DNA of 14,878 nt, from NCBI GenBank assembly GCA_009783675.1, contig WRDA01000015.1:1-14878 (forward strand). Reading direction: 5' to 3'. Shown here in pieces: positions 1 to 7,367 of this stretch. The translations under genes and the position numbers were made by a program. Origin of the DNA: Symbiobacteriaceae bacterium. Lineage in GTDB: Bacteria > Bacillota > JAAYKD01 > WRDA01. The notes beneath the pieces were generated by a model that had not been told where the DNA came from, made no database searches, and saw only the letters and a program-made list of their open reading frames with translations. Within the stretch, counting starts at the first letter, position 1. Each line of letters opens with the position of its first letter.

Positions 1-681
1 GATACGGTTGAGATCGCTCTCTTCGCTGTAACTCTGTAACCGCTGTAAGCGTTCCTCTAAATCAACTCTGAGGATTCTGGCGTTGGCTGGCATGGTTACG
101 TATCGATTAGCATCCTTAATGTAGTTCCTTGCAGGGTGTGGATGACGTTCACCGCAAGAGACAGAGGATTTACTATGGGAGACTCTGGTTGTGGTTCTGA
201 GCATTACAGGCGTAGCAAAGCGCTCGGAGAGATCCAGAGCTTGCATGATCATCTCTTTACATTCCTGGCTGTCACTGGGTTCCAGCATAGCTATCTTGGC
301 AAACTTCGCATAGAGACGGTTATCCTGCTCGTTTTGCGAACTATGCATGCTGGGTTCATCGGCAGAGACGATTACCAAAGCTCCGTTAACGCCAGTGTAA
401 GCGCAACTAAAGAGCGGGTCAGCAGCGACATTAACACCTACATGCTTCATTGTTACCATGCTTCTGGCGCCGGCAATCGCCGCACCAACAGCTACTTCCA
501 GGGCTACTTTTTCATTGGTAGACCATTGGCAATGGACATCAGGCAGCTTTACCAGACTTTCTAGAATCTCGGTACTCGGGGTTCCAGGGTAACCTGTGGC
601 TACTTGTACCCCTGCCTCCCATGCGCCTCTTGCGATAGCCTCATTCCCGGAAAGAAGCTCTTTACGATGGTCATCGTTCAT
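1..681 (-). CDS. iorA: Indolepyruvate:ferredoxin oxidoreductase, alpha subunit (partial, N-terminal 227 residues)
   Basis: IorA forms, with IorB, a cytosolic thiamine-diphosphate and iron-sulfur enzyme that oxidatively decarboxylates aryl pyruvates (from Trp, Phe, Tyr) to acyl-CoA and reduces ferredoxin. The frame is open from the ATG at 681 to the window edge, so the C-terminal part (rest of the TPP region and the ferredoxin domain) is missing. Recognisable stretches are GNEAIARGAWEAG near residue 12, the ATGYPGTPSTEI motif at 28-39, NEKVALE at 56-62 with the glutamate expected to contact the TPP pyrimidine ring, and SADEPSMHSSQNEQDNR at about 106-122. The family is usually about 600 residues. 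The start is supported by AGGAGG at 689-694, 7 bases upstream. iorB would be expected beyond the left edge. The gene is divergent from the dinG-like gene. Family assignment is confident; substrate preference is inferred from the family. Confidence 0.9.
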   Translation of the reverse strand, partial: MNDDHRKELLSGNEAIARGAWEAGVQVATGYPGTPSTEILESLVKLPDVHCQWSTNEKVALEVAVGAAIAGARSMVTMKHVGVNVAADPLFSCAYTGVNGALVIVSADEPSMHSSQNEQDNRLYAKFAKIAMLEPSDSQECKEMIMQALDLSERFATPVMLRTTTRVSHSKSSVSCGERHPHPARNYIKDANRYVTMPANARILRVDLEERLQRLQSYSEESDLNRI

Positions 682-840
682 TATGCACCCTCCTACACGG
701 TCCTTTGTCAGGGATTCTTTTCGTTTCTGATCAGGCAAATTCCTTTTTCGGCTTACACGCATGTGAGTTTTGTCCACTTGGAAGTTCATTGCAGGTTACT
801 CATCACTGTCATTAAGTGCTATGCGCACCTTAACTGTTAT

Positions 841-852
841 GTTTTCGAAAAC
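841..852. repeat. Perfect 12-base palindrome GTTTTCGAAAAC
   Basis: The sequence reads the same on both strands and lies 12 bases before the first DnaA-box-like 9-mer, upstream of the helicase gene. It could be a dimeric-regulator operator. It does not match the Bacillus-type LexA box (CGAAC-N4-GTTCG), so an SOS operator is not supported. Confidence 0.5.
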
Positions 853-863
853 ATTCACCAACT

Positions 864-892
864 TTATGCACATATCCACAGAATTATCCACA
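864..892 (+). promoter_or_regulatory. Cluster of three DnaA-box-like 9-mers
   Basis: TTATGCACA at 864-872 and TTATCCACA at 884-892 both match the DnaA-box consensus TTATNCACA exactly. ATATCCACA at 872-880 differs at one base. All three have the same orientation, with starts 8 and 12 bases apart, and end 21 bases before the dinG start codon. A more distant variant, TTGTCCACT (770-778), has two mismatches. DnaA binding is inferred from the motif only. The position suggests control of the helicase gene or a DnaA-titration site rather than a replication origin, because no dnaA, dnaN or other origin genes are present. Confidence 0.6.
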
Positions 893-913
893 ACAGGTAA
901 AGGCCGGTGGAAT

Positions 914-3163
914 ATGGAGAATCTGATCGAAGAGGTTTTTGCGCCTGGAGGATTGCTGGAACAAAAGTTTCCCAAACACGAGCAGCGTCCGGGACAAAAT
1001 GAAATGGCTACCCAGGTCCTGGTTGCTCTCGAGAGCAGGAAACACCTAGCGGTCCAAGCAGGAACAGGTCTTGGTAAGACCTTTGCCTACCTTGTTCCTG
1101 CAGCGCTCTATGCCGTAGAGCATCAGCAATGCGTGGTTATTTCCACCGGGACCATAAATTTGCAAAATCAAATAATTAGCAAAGATATCCCGGCACTGCA
1201 AGAGATCCTGCGAGGAGTGTTGGAGTTCGATGCTGCTTTGGTCAAGGGGAGAGGAAATTATATTTGCATCCGTAAACTAACCGCATTCAACCAGGCAAAT
1301 CTGCAGGTCGAGTTATTTCGTGAACCTTCGGACGCTGATCAATGGCCCTTGATTGCGGATCTTTTCTTTACCAAAAAGTTTGTTCGTGGAGACCGGGACG
1401 AGATACCCTTTCGCGTTGCCGACTCTTTATGGATCGATCTTAATGCCGAAGCAGATTTCTGTATGAAGTCCAGGTGCCCATTTTACAGTGACTGTTACTT
1501 TTACCGCGCCAGGCAACAACAAAAGGGAGCACAACTCCTGATTACCAATCATGCCCTTTTTTTCGCAGATCTGGCGATCCGCCGAGAGGATCGCATACAG
1601 CAAGTGCGAAAAATGGTCGAAGCAGAGGAATACCGTGAGTTCGGTGAGGTCATTGCCGAGGAACAACCCGCAGAGAGCGGTGACTTTGTCCTACTGAACT
1701 ATGATGCTGTAGTCTTCGACGAGGCTCAGGGAATCGAAGATTTTGCCACAGATTGTTTTACAGCACGATTTTCCTGGGACCGATTGGTATATCTGGCACG
1801 GACTGCGAACTCAATGCTAAGGCCAGGGGGGCTCCTGCAGTGGTCTGACCCTCTGGACCATCAACGCATAGAGTCTCTCTTCACAGTTTTATTACAGCGA
1901 ACAGAGTTATTCTTAACTTCTCTGGCGCGACAATGGGAAAACGAACGCACAGTACGCTTTCGTGAACCTCATTCTTTTGAGGACACACTGTCAGAACTAA
2001 TTACAGAGGTTACATCCGAGTTAAACCATCTGCGAGAAATCGCTCAGAACGAAGAGCAAAAGAAGGTTCTAGGGGGGTTGTCGCAGCGGGCTCAGCAGCT
2101 GGGTGCATCCTTGCTGAATGTCTATGACATGCCTCAGGGAGATGAGTATGCTTACTGGATGGAAGCCGGCGATCATCAGCTTAGGCAAGTTAAGTTGGCG
2201 TCCAGCCCGGTATCTGTTGCCGAGTTTATGACCGAGGACCTTCTGGAACGTGTTCCGGTTGTGCTAACTTCTGCGACCCTGGCTAGCGAACTCGTGCAGC
2301 GTCTGGGGTTGTCCAAGCCGCATTGGCTGCGCGTGGATTCTCCCTTTGACTATGAGCATCACACCAGACTCTATCTGCCATCTGATGCTCCGGAAGCTTC
2401 CCTCAACAACGATATCATCTTTGCAGAGTTTGTCGCCCAAAGGGTTGCAGAGTTAGTTAGTATCAGTCGCGGTCGTGCTTTTATCCTCTTCACTTCCTAT
2501 CGGGCAATGCAGGATTGTGTCTTAAGATGTTCCGACAGTTTGGCTGACCAGGGCTGGCCGGTGCTTGTACAGGGAGAGAAACAGCGCGACGTACTGCTTT
2601 CGGAGTTTATGGCTCACGGAAACGCCGTGCTCTTTGCGGTCAACAGTTTTTGGGAGGGAGTCGATGTTCCCGGGGATGCTCTGTCCCTGGTGGTGTTAGT
2701 AAAGCTCCCTTTTGCGGTGCCAACTGAACCGATCCAGCAGGCCAGGATGGAGGAGTTGCAACGCCAGGGTCGTAATCCTTTTGAGAGTTATACTCTTCCG
2801 CAGGCTGTCCTGCGCCTTAAGCAGGGTTTCGGCAGGCTAATACGTAACAAGCAGGATACCGGAGTAATTGCAGTTCTGGATAAAAGGATCCTTAGCAAGA
2901 AATATGGTGCACGTTTCCTCAAGGACCTTCCGCCAGCTCCACGAATACATTATTTGGAGGAAGTTGCCGCTTTCTTTTCTCTGCTAAGTGATGCCCAAGC
3001 CGCTCATGAACAAGGCATGGCTTTCGTCTGGCCAGAATATAAGCCAAGTATCAGGCAGACGGTACAATCAGTCCCTGTTGAAGAAATATTCTTTGATGAC
3101 CTCAGTGCCTGGGACGAACCAGCCATGAACGGGTCATCAGTAGCAATGAGGAGGAAGAAATGA
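914..3163 (+). CDS. dinG: DinG/YoaA-type ATP-dependent DNA helicase (XPD-like, 4Fe-4S)
   Basis: A superfamily 2 iron-sulfur helicase of 749 residues, expected to unwind DNA 5'-3' during repair or at replication blocks. Visible motifs are RPGQ at 25-28 (Q-like), Walker A AGTGLGKT at 49-56, four cysteines at 118, 183, 188 and 194 that fit the 4Fe-4S cluster, DEAQ at 269-272 (Walker B), TSATL at 452-456, NSFWEGVDVPG at 577-587 and QGFGRLIR at 637-644 (motif VI with the arginine finger). It lacks the N-terminal 3'-5' exonuclease domain of the Bacillus subtilis DinG, so it is closer in layout to E. coli DinG/YoaA. The start at 914 is chosen because the family begins here; the in-frame extension to 770 would translate the DnaA-box region. 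The SD is modest (GGTGG at 906-910). The stop overlaps the next start (ATGA). Confidence 0.9.
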   Translation: MENLIEEVFAPGGLLEQKFPKHEQRPGQNEMATQVLVALESRKHLAVQAGTGLGKTFAYLVPAALYAVEHQQCVVISTGTINLQNQIISKDIPALQEILRGVLEFDAALVKGRGNYICIRKLTAFNQANLQVELFREPSDADQWPLIADLFFTKKFVRGDRDEIPFRVADSLWIDLNAEADFCMKSRCPFYSDCYFYRARQQQKGAQLLITNHALFFADLAIRREDRIQQVRKMVEAEEYREFGEVIAEEQPAESGDFVLLNYDAVVFDEAQGIEDFATDCFTARFSWDRLVYLARTANSMLRPGGLLQWSDPLDHQRIESLFTVLLQRTELFLTSLARQWENERTVRFREPHSFEDTLSELITEVTSELNHLREIAQNEEQKKVLGGLSQRAQQLGASLLNVYDMPQGDEYAYWMEAGDHQLRQVKLASSPVSVAEFMTEDLLERVPVVLTSATLASELVQRLGLSKPHWLRVDSPFDYEHHTRLYLPSDAPEASLNNDIIFAEFVAQRVAELVSISRGRAFILFTSYRAMQDCVLRCSDSLADQGWPVLVQGEKQRDVLLSEFMAHGNAVLFAVNSFWEGVDVPGDALSLVVLVKLPFAVPTEPIQQARMEELQRQGRNPFESYTLPQAVLRLKQGFGRLIRNKQDTGVIAVLDKRILSKKYGARFLKDLPPAPRIHYLEEVAAFFSLLSDAQAAHEQGMAFVWPEYKPSIRQTVQSVPVEEIFFDDLSAWDEPAMNGSSVAMRRKK

Positions 3164-4758
3164 TGAGAAGATCTGAATTCATAAGGTTGGTCAGGCAACA
3201 GAGCAGTTGTCTGCCACGGGATGCTCTGAACAAGGTTTTGCTGTTATTTGCTGAGCATGTCAGCAATAATGCATTCTCTGAACTGCTCGCATCCTTCGAT
3301 ACCCCTGTTACTGCGATGCCAATCTCCTCCGACTTGTTGATACCGGCTGTGAAGAGTCTTAACGAAGCAGTACTGAGAGGTGAGTATGCACTTACCTGGT
3401 CTGAAGAGGACTATTTCGATGGCTTTAGCCGTGACAAGGTCTACACCTTAAACGACCCTGACGGACTTGGATCCGAGATAGAGGTATTATTAGAAGCAGC
3501 GATTGCTTGTACCGATGCAGGTGAGTATGAAACTGCATTCAAGGCTTTCGAGGAGCTTTTTGCTATTACCATCTCCTCTGATGATGGCGATGTGATCGGC
3601 ATGGAGACTCTATCTGACCAGAATCTGGTTAACATGGATTTCATAGAGGTTGTCAAACATTATGCATATGCTTCCCTTATGGTCCTAAAACCAAGAGAAG
3701 GCGCAGCAAAGTTGATGGAAATACTGCCGCTGGACTATAAAATATGCCTGCATGAAATAGAAGAAGTCGGAGATGAAGGAATTCCCGGTAAAGCTGATTT
3801 TATCAGAGAGTGGAGTACCATCCTGATGGAACAGCCTGGCTGGCTCACCGAAACTGCTTTAATTGATGCGGCTATATACGGTGGTGGCATTGAAGCATTG
3901 CACGCCTTTACCATGGAACACGGCTCGGTTTATAAGTCGTCATATATTGAACTGATTAAGGCTTACACAAGTCTGAACCAAACAGACCAAGCTATTGAAG
4001 TCGCTCTTCGTGGTCTTGATGAGTTAATTATTGATAGTGAGTACAGGACGCAGGTCGCAGACCTTCTCCTGGCTTTAGCCGAGGAAAAGGAGGATCATGA
4101 GCTGGCAGCCCAGGCTATTTGGCAGGGTTTACGATCGGCCATGGACATCAATCACTTCATGCTCCTTCATCAATTACAGGATGAAGCCCTTCTCAGCCAA
4201 GCCATGAACTATCTTGAGGACAATCGACGTAAGGAATATAGGGATTATCTGAGTATTAGACTACTCAATGGTGACCATCAGTTGGTATGGGAGGAACTGA
4301 GCAGGGATACGGGATCACTTGGTTGGAGCACCAGTGATAAAGGGAGAGTCTTTCCCATGTTCATCGCAATCCTGGCTGGAGATGGCCAGCGAATGACCTG
4401 TGTAAAGGAAATAGTTGCCGAAGCGTATCCGGATAAAGATCCCTCGGTCCTTATTAAGCAGGTAGTCCAGGCAAACTCTCGCTTCCTGACAGCTGGAGAG
4501 TATCAGTCCTACTATAATTGGTGCCACATGGAAGTTGATGAACGCGTGGAAGCTATCGTCAGAGGCCAGCACCGGGGTAGTTATGATAAAGCCGCCGCCT
4601 TGGCAGTCGCTATCGCAGAAACAATGCAGTCAAAGGGCGACACTGCCGTTGCTGTCGCATATTTGCGAGGAGTAAAAGCCAAGTATCCCCGTTATTCATC
4701 TTTTCTCACCAGTTTGCGTGTAAAGAGTAAACGATCAGGTTTTGATATCGCCCTGTAG
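3160..4758 (+). CDS. Helical-repeat (TPR-like) protein of unknown function, coupled to dinG
   Basis: A 532-residue soluble protein that I do not recognise as a named family. It has no signal peptide or membrane segment. It is rich in paired helices with TPR-like spacing of Ala, Leu and Tyr, for example around residues 121-137 (EYETAFKAFEELFAI), 273-290 (TDQAIEVALRGLDEL) and 312-329. The C-terminus (about 477-527) with YLRGVKAKYPRYSSFLTSL resembles the tail of helical regions in SWIM-type and related bacterial repeat proteins, but no zinc-finger cysteines are visible. The N-terminal 170 residues are acidic. Translation is coupled to the helicase gene by an ATGA overlap, with AGGAGG at 3149-3154. 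The second ATG (3163) has the better 8-base spacing and may be the true start. Co-expression with the helicase is inferred; the role is unknown. Confidence 0.85.
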   Translation: MMRRSEFIRLVRQQSSCLPRDALNKVLLLFAEHVSNNAFSELLASFDTPVTAMPISSDLLIPAVKSLNEAVLRGEYALTWSEEDYFDGFSRDKVYTLNDPDGLGSEIEVLLEAAIACTDAGEYETAFKAFEELFAITISSDDGDVIGMETLSDQNLVNMDFIEVVKHYAYASLMVLKPREGAAKLMEILPLDYKICLHEIEEVGDEGIPGKADFIREWSTILMEQPGWLTETALIDAAIYGGGIEALHAFTMEHGSVYKSSYIELIKAYTSLNQTDQAIEVALRGLDELIIDSEYRTQVADLLLALAEEKEDHELAAQAIWQGLRSAMDINHFMLLHQLQDEALLSQAMNYLEDNRRKEYRDYLSIRLLNGDHQLVWEELSRDTGSLGWSTSDKGRVFPMFIAILAGDGQRMTCVKEIVAEAYPDKDPSVLIKQVVQANSRFLTAGEYQSYYNWCHMEVDERVEAIVRGQHRGSYDKAAALAVAIAETMQSKGDTAVAVAYLRGVKAKYPRYSSFLTSLRVKSKRSGFDIAL

Positions 4759-4909
4759 AAGAGCAAACACAGGCGTAAACTCTGGCACGGGTATAATATG
4801 CCTTTGGGGCCTCAGATGGTAAGAGCGATAGCATCCTGTGAAGAGATGTTATCGCTCTTATCAAATATATACAGCGGATTCTGCCTACCGCACAGATCTG
4901 GCCTTGCTG
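4759..4909. other. Intergenic region between two convergent genes
   Basis: The 151 bases between the two stop codons contain an isolated TATAAT (4792-4797) without a good -35 partner, and a long inverted repeat (4820-4860, listed separately). No coding sequence is supported here. Confidence 0.6.
4820..4860. terminator. Long inverted repeat, probable bidirectional terminator
   Basis: The arms TAAGAGCGATAGCATC and GATGTTATCGCTCTTA pair over 16 positions with one G-T wobble, around a 9-base loop. The hairpin lies between the stops of two convergent genes, where a shared terminator is expected. No clear T-tract follows it on either strand, so an intrinsic terminator is plausible but not certain. 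Confidence 0.5.
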
Positions 4910-6046
4910 TTAATCACCATAGTAAGCTTCGACTTTGGCAACTAACTCTGCATCACTGATGATAGCAGGAATCACGTTAAGTAAGCTGCCCTCAACAGGA
5001 GTAAAACTAATGGTGTAGATAGGGATTAGAACACTTATGAAGCCATATGCCTCTGTATAATAATCCTCGGCATACCACTGCAGATTCAGGGTCAGGGAGT
5101 CGGCAAAGCGTTGCCAGGCATCATCCCGATCGACAGATAGCTGTAAATCTGCAGGCAGCACATCACCCTCTTCTTTGGGCATCTGTTGGAGATCGCTGCC
5201 ATCTGCCAAAAAAGCGGAAATGGTTATTCCACTAAACCAGAGTAATTCACCAGGATCTGAATCATCCAATGGTATGTAGATCAGTACCGGCTCGATGTAT
5301 TTCCTGACTTCAGTGAGAGCTTCCTCTATAGGTAGTATATTCAGGCTTGAGTTGTCGTCGAAGAGCAGTGCATAGTCTGTTTCTTCAATTACCAGAACAG
5401 GCATACCGCTATAGGGATGCAGGACAATCACAAACCTCTCGCCGTAGTTAGGAATACCAAGGTAATGCTTGGTCCAGATGAAGACATAGATTCCTTCGTC
5501 TTCGACCTGTATTTCCGGCTCTGTAGGATAGTGCAGGTCACGTTTCTCTGTACTACAGGATTTATTCAGGCGTATCTCAGCCAGCATCTGCAGCGCTCTG
5601 AGCGAAAGAGGTGGTGTATTGCTCTCGTCTTCATATATACTGTAGAGCAGTGTGAAGTCAACATACTGTATTAGTTCGCCATTGATGGCGTTCTGTTCAA
5701 TAAGCAAATCAGGTTGGTCGGACCAGCTGTATGTATATATTAATAAGAGCCCTCCTGGAGTATCAAAGTCATGGAGCTCCAGAACCGGTTGTGAGAATGC
5801 CCTCAAATGAGGAAACTGATCCATCATTGAATGAATTGCATCACTTTCGCTGAGCAGGGGAGATCCCTGCATAATCCATTCTAAAACATGCTGTTCATAC
5901 AATGCAGCGGCTTGCGTCTCCCACAAATCATCCTCATAAATGAAGAGATCGTCATCATACACATCAGCCAGAAGAGGATCAGCATGCAGAGCCAGAACTG
6001 ACAGTATCACTACTAACAGGAGCATTCGAATTTTTGCAAGATTCAT
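4910..6046 (-). CDS. Secreted YcdB/YcdC-like protein
   Basis: A 378-residue exported protein. The N-terminus has charged residues K5/R7, a hydrophobic core at 8-21 and a likely signal-peptidase site near residues 22-28 (LHADPLLAD), followed by a very acidic stretch (29-43). Residues about 185-260 resemble the YcdB/YcdC domain found in exported Bacillota proteins: an aromatic strand, then GIPNYGERF, a PxSG turn (211-214), EEAL (241-244) and EPVLIYIP (252-259). A similar strand-turn pattern with NGEL occurs at 122-125, suggesting two related PepSY-like halves. The molecular function of this family is not established. The ATG at 6046 has AGGAGG 7 bases upstream. It lies 27 bases downstream of the cysteine synthase stop on the same strand, so the two are probably co-transcribed. 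The domain call is by eye and moderate. Confidence 0.75.
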   Translation of the reverse strand: MNLAKIRMLLLVVILSVLALHADPLLADVYDDDLFIYEDDLWETQAAALYEQHVLEWIMQGSPLLSESDAIHSMMDQFPHLRAFSQPVLELHDFDTPGGLLLIYTYSWSDQPDLLIEQNAINGELIQYVDFTLLYSIYEDESNTPPLSLRALQMLAEIRLNKSCSTEKRDLHYPTEPEIQVEDEGIYVFIWTKHYLGIPNYGERFVIVLHPYSGMPVLVIEETDYALLFDDNSSLNILPIEEALTEVRKYIEPVLIYIPLDDSDPGELLWFSGITISAFLADGSDLQQMPKEEGDVLPADLQLSVDRDDAWQRFADSLTLNLQWYAEDYYTEAYGFISVLIPIYTISFTPVEGSLLNVIPAIISDAELVAKVEAYYGD

Positions 6047-6073
6047 GGGCTTCCTCCTTTAATGGTTTAGAGT

Positions 6074-7006
6074 TTAGCCTGAAGAGCTCGAAAACTCAGG
6101 CAGAGACAGATAACGTGAACCATCATCGGGTAGTACGGTGACGATCGTATGCCCTGGTCCCAGAAGTCTGGCATAATGCAAGGCTGTAAATACATTTGTG
6201 CCCGAAGATACGCCTACGAAGAGACCCTCATTACGGGCGAGGAGTTTGGCCGTGGAGACAGCTGCTGTGTCGCTGACTTCAAAGGTTTCATCGATCAATT
6301 TAGTGTCCAGATTAGGGGGAATAAACCCGTCACCAATACCCATCTGAACATGATGTCCGAGAGGTTTGCCAGCCAGAATTGCAGCTTTATCAGGTTCGGC
6401 GCAGATAATACGACAGGAAGAGTGCTTCTCCTTCAAAGCTCTGCCAATTCCTGACAAAGTTCCTCCGGTACCGAAACCAGAGATAAAGAGATCGATTGGC
6501 TCTTTTAGCTCTGCCAGAATTTCCTGACCGGTTACATAGTGAGCCTTGGGGTTATTAGGGTTCTCGAATTGCTTCGGTAGAAAGACCCTTGCGTCTCCTG
6601 CGGCTATCTCTTCCGACTTTGCTTTGGCAGCGGTGATAGCTTCCCCGATATCTCTACCGGCAGGCGTCAGGACTATTTCCGCACCATAGGACTTGATCAG
6701 GGACTGTCTCTCCGCTGACATGTTTTCGGGCATGACGATGATGACGCGGTAACCCTTACAGGCTCCGATCATAGCCAGGGCAATTCCCTGATTACCACTT
6801 GTCGGCTCACAAATGATACTGTCCGCACGAAGCAGGCCTTCCTCTTCTGCGGTTTCAATCATGCGTAGTGCTGGCCGAATCTTGATGCTTCCCCCTGGGT
6901 TAAGGAACTCACACTTAACGAATATTCGCGCATCCTGAGTGGAGACTGTTTTTTGCAACTGAACCAGAGGGGTGTTTCCTACAGCCTTAAGGATGTTGTT
7001 CAGCAA
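6074..7006 (-). CDS. cysK: Cysteine synthase (O-acetylserine sulfhydrylase family)
   Basis: A PLP-dependent beta-replacement enzyme of 310 residues that makes L-cysteine from O-acetylserine and sulfide in the cytosol. Visible are VGNTPLV (9-15), NPGGSIKIRPA with the PLP lysine at residue 42, the substrate loop PTSGNQG, the PLP-phosphate loop GFGTGGT and VGVSSG near the C-terminus. The length is normal. The start is taken as TTG at 7006 because AAGGAGGA (7015-7022) lies 8 bases upstream and the protein then begins directly before the family's first helix; a GTG at 7039 would sit upstream of that SD. CysK and CysM subtypes, or a cystathionine beta-synthase-like enzyme, cannot be separated by eye. 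It is divergent from the aminotransferase gene across the hairpin element. Confidence 0.9.
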   Translation of the reverse strand: MLNNILKAVGNTPLVQLQKTVSTQDARIFVKCEFLNPGGSIKIRPALRMIETAEEEGLLRADSIICEPTSGNQGIALAMIGACKGYRVIIVMPENMSAERQSLIKSYGAEIVLTPAGRDIGEAITAAKAKSEEIAAGDARVFLPKQFENPNNPKAHYVTGQEILAELKEPIDLFISGFGTGGTLSGIGRALKEKHSSCRIICAEPDKAAILAGKPLGHHVQMGIGDGFIPPNLDTKLIDETFEVSDTAAVSTAKLLARNEGLFVGVSSGTNVFTALHYARLLGPGHTIVTVLPDDGSRYLSLPEFSSSSG

Positions 7007-7014
7007 TCGATAAC

Positions 7015-7022
7015 TCCTCCTT
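7015..7022 (-). promoter_or_regulatory. Ribosome binding site deciding the cysK TTG start
   Basis: Reads AAGGAGGA on the minus strand, 8 bases before TTG at 7006-7004. It is downstream of the alternative GTG at 7039, so it favours the TTG. Confidence 0.75.
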
Positions 7023-7075
7023 AAATACAGATAAGTCACTATTCGCCCTGGTAGGCTGGATTCCTGCCTAAGATA

Positions 7076-7275
7076 ACTATGGTGTAACTGTTCAGGTGCG
7101 TTGCACCTAAACAGTTAACACCCCGTGTAAGCGGGGTGCTGTCGGCGCGAAAAGCGCGGCTCCGTGAGTAGGCAGGCTTTGCCTGCTGGAACGGCAGGGG
7201 CATGAGGCTTGGAGCCCCATCTGGGATCACTCACTCTGCAAACTAGTCGAACCAGGTGAATAGTTACACTATAGT
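7076..7275 (+). repeat. Hairpin-rich dispersed element, copy A
   Basis: This roughly 200-base element fills the gap between divergent cysK and the aminotransferase gene. Its ends form an inverted repeat: ACTATGGTGTAACTGTTCA (7076-7094) against the complement of 7257-7275, with 17 of 19 matching. Inside are successive hairpins: 7081-7122 (long stem with AGGTGC-GTT-GCACCT at its top), 7119-7138 (CACCCCG / CGGGGTG), 7145-7157 (GCGC-GAAAA-GCGC), 7172-7186 (GCAGGC-TTT-GCCTGC) and 7202-7220 (ATGAGGCT-TGG-AGCCCCAT). The last four recur in the same order and orientation in copy B near 12129-12225. No protein is encoded. It could be a non-autonomous mobile palindromic element or a structured RNA. Confidence 0.7.
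7085..7117. repeat. Hairpin with 14 base pairs around a GTT loop in copy A
   Basis: TAACTGTT (7085-7092) pairs with AACAGTTA (7110-7117), and AGGTGC (7094-7099) pairs with GCACCT (7103-7108), separated by one C/A mismatch. It can extend outward to GGTGT/AACACC with one bulge. It is the first stem of copy A and has no obvious counterpart in copy B. Confidence 0.75.
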
Positions 7276-7295
7276 ATTTGAATGGGATATTTCCC

Positions 7296-7325
7296 TTGCC
7301 AGAAACAGCTTGCATAGGTTATAAT
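7296..7325 (+). promoter_or_regulatory. Probable sigma-A promoter of the aminotransferase gene
   Basis: TTGCCA (7296-7301) and a perfect TATAAT (7320-7325) are 18 bases apart. The expected start of transcription, near 7332, leaves a leader of about 36 bases with the SD and TTG start, and excludes the upstream TTG at 7278 as translation start. The promoter begins 20 bases after the end of hairpin element A. Confidence 0.7.
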
Positions 7326-7353
7326 TTAACCATCAGGCTGATTTTAGATTTAC

Positions 7354-7360
7354 AGGAGGT
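7354..7360 (+). promoter_or_regulatory. Ribosome binding site deciding the TTG start of the aminotransferase
   Basis: AGGAGGT lies 7 bases before TTG (7368) but 16 bases before the next in-frame ATG (7377), so TTG is the better start. Confidence 0.75.
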
Positions 7361-7367
7361 AAGAAAG

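Larger units (their letters stand above)
682..913. other. Divergent intergenic region between iorA and dinG
   Basis: This 232-base gap must hold the promoters of both neighbouring genes, but I could not identify a convincing -35/-10 pair for either direction. TTGCAG at 789-794 with a poor -10 (TTAAGT, 17 bases on) is the best weak candidate for dinG. The right half is AT-rich and carries a perfect 12-base palindrome (841-852) and three DnaA-box-like 9-mers (864-892), listed separately. The open frame running through this gap in phase with dinG is taken as non-coding. Confidence 0.6.

Noticed and set aside
841..856. A LexA/SOS box in front of dinG.
   Set aside because: The palindrome GTTTTCGAAAAC does not fit CGAAC-N4-GTTCG or the proteobacterial CTGT-N8-ACAG.
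841..892. A chromosomal replication origin at the DnaA-box cluster.
   Set aside because: Only three boxes are present, and there is no dnaA, dnaN, rpmH or gyr gene and no clear AT-rich unwinding element. A regulatory or titration site is simpler.
770..913. A longer N-terminus for the helicase, starting at 770.
   Set aside because: The extra 48 residues would be encoded by the intergenic region with the DnaA boxes, do not resemble the family, and have no SD.
6890..6920. SIKIRPA around the PLP lysine of cysteine synthase, as a sign of an inactive enzyme.
   Set aside because: The residue after the PLP lysine varies in active members (for example Cys or Asp), and all other PLP and substrate loops are intact.
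7119..7221. A CRISPR array or tandem repeat in copy A.
   Set aside because: The hairpins differ in sequence from each other and there is no regular repeat-spacer pattern.
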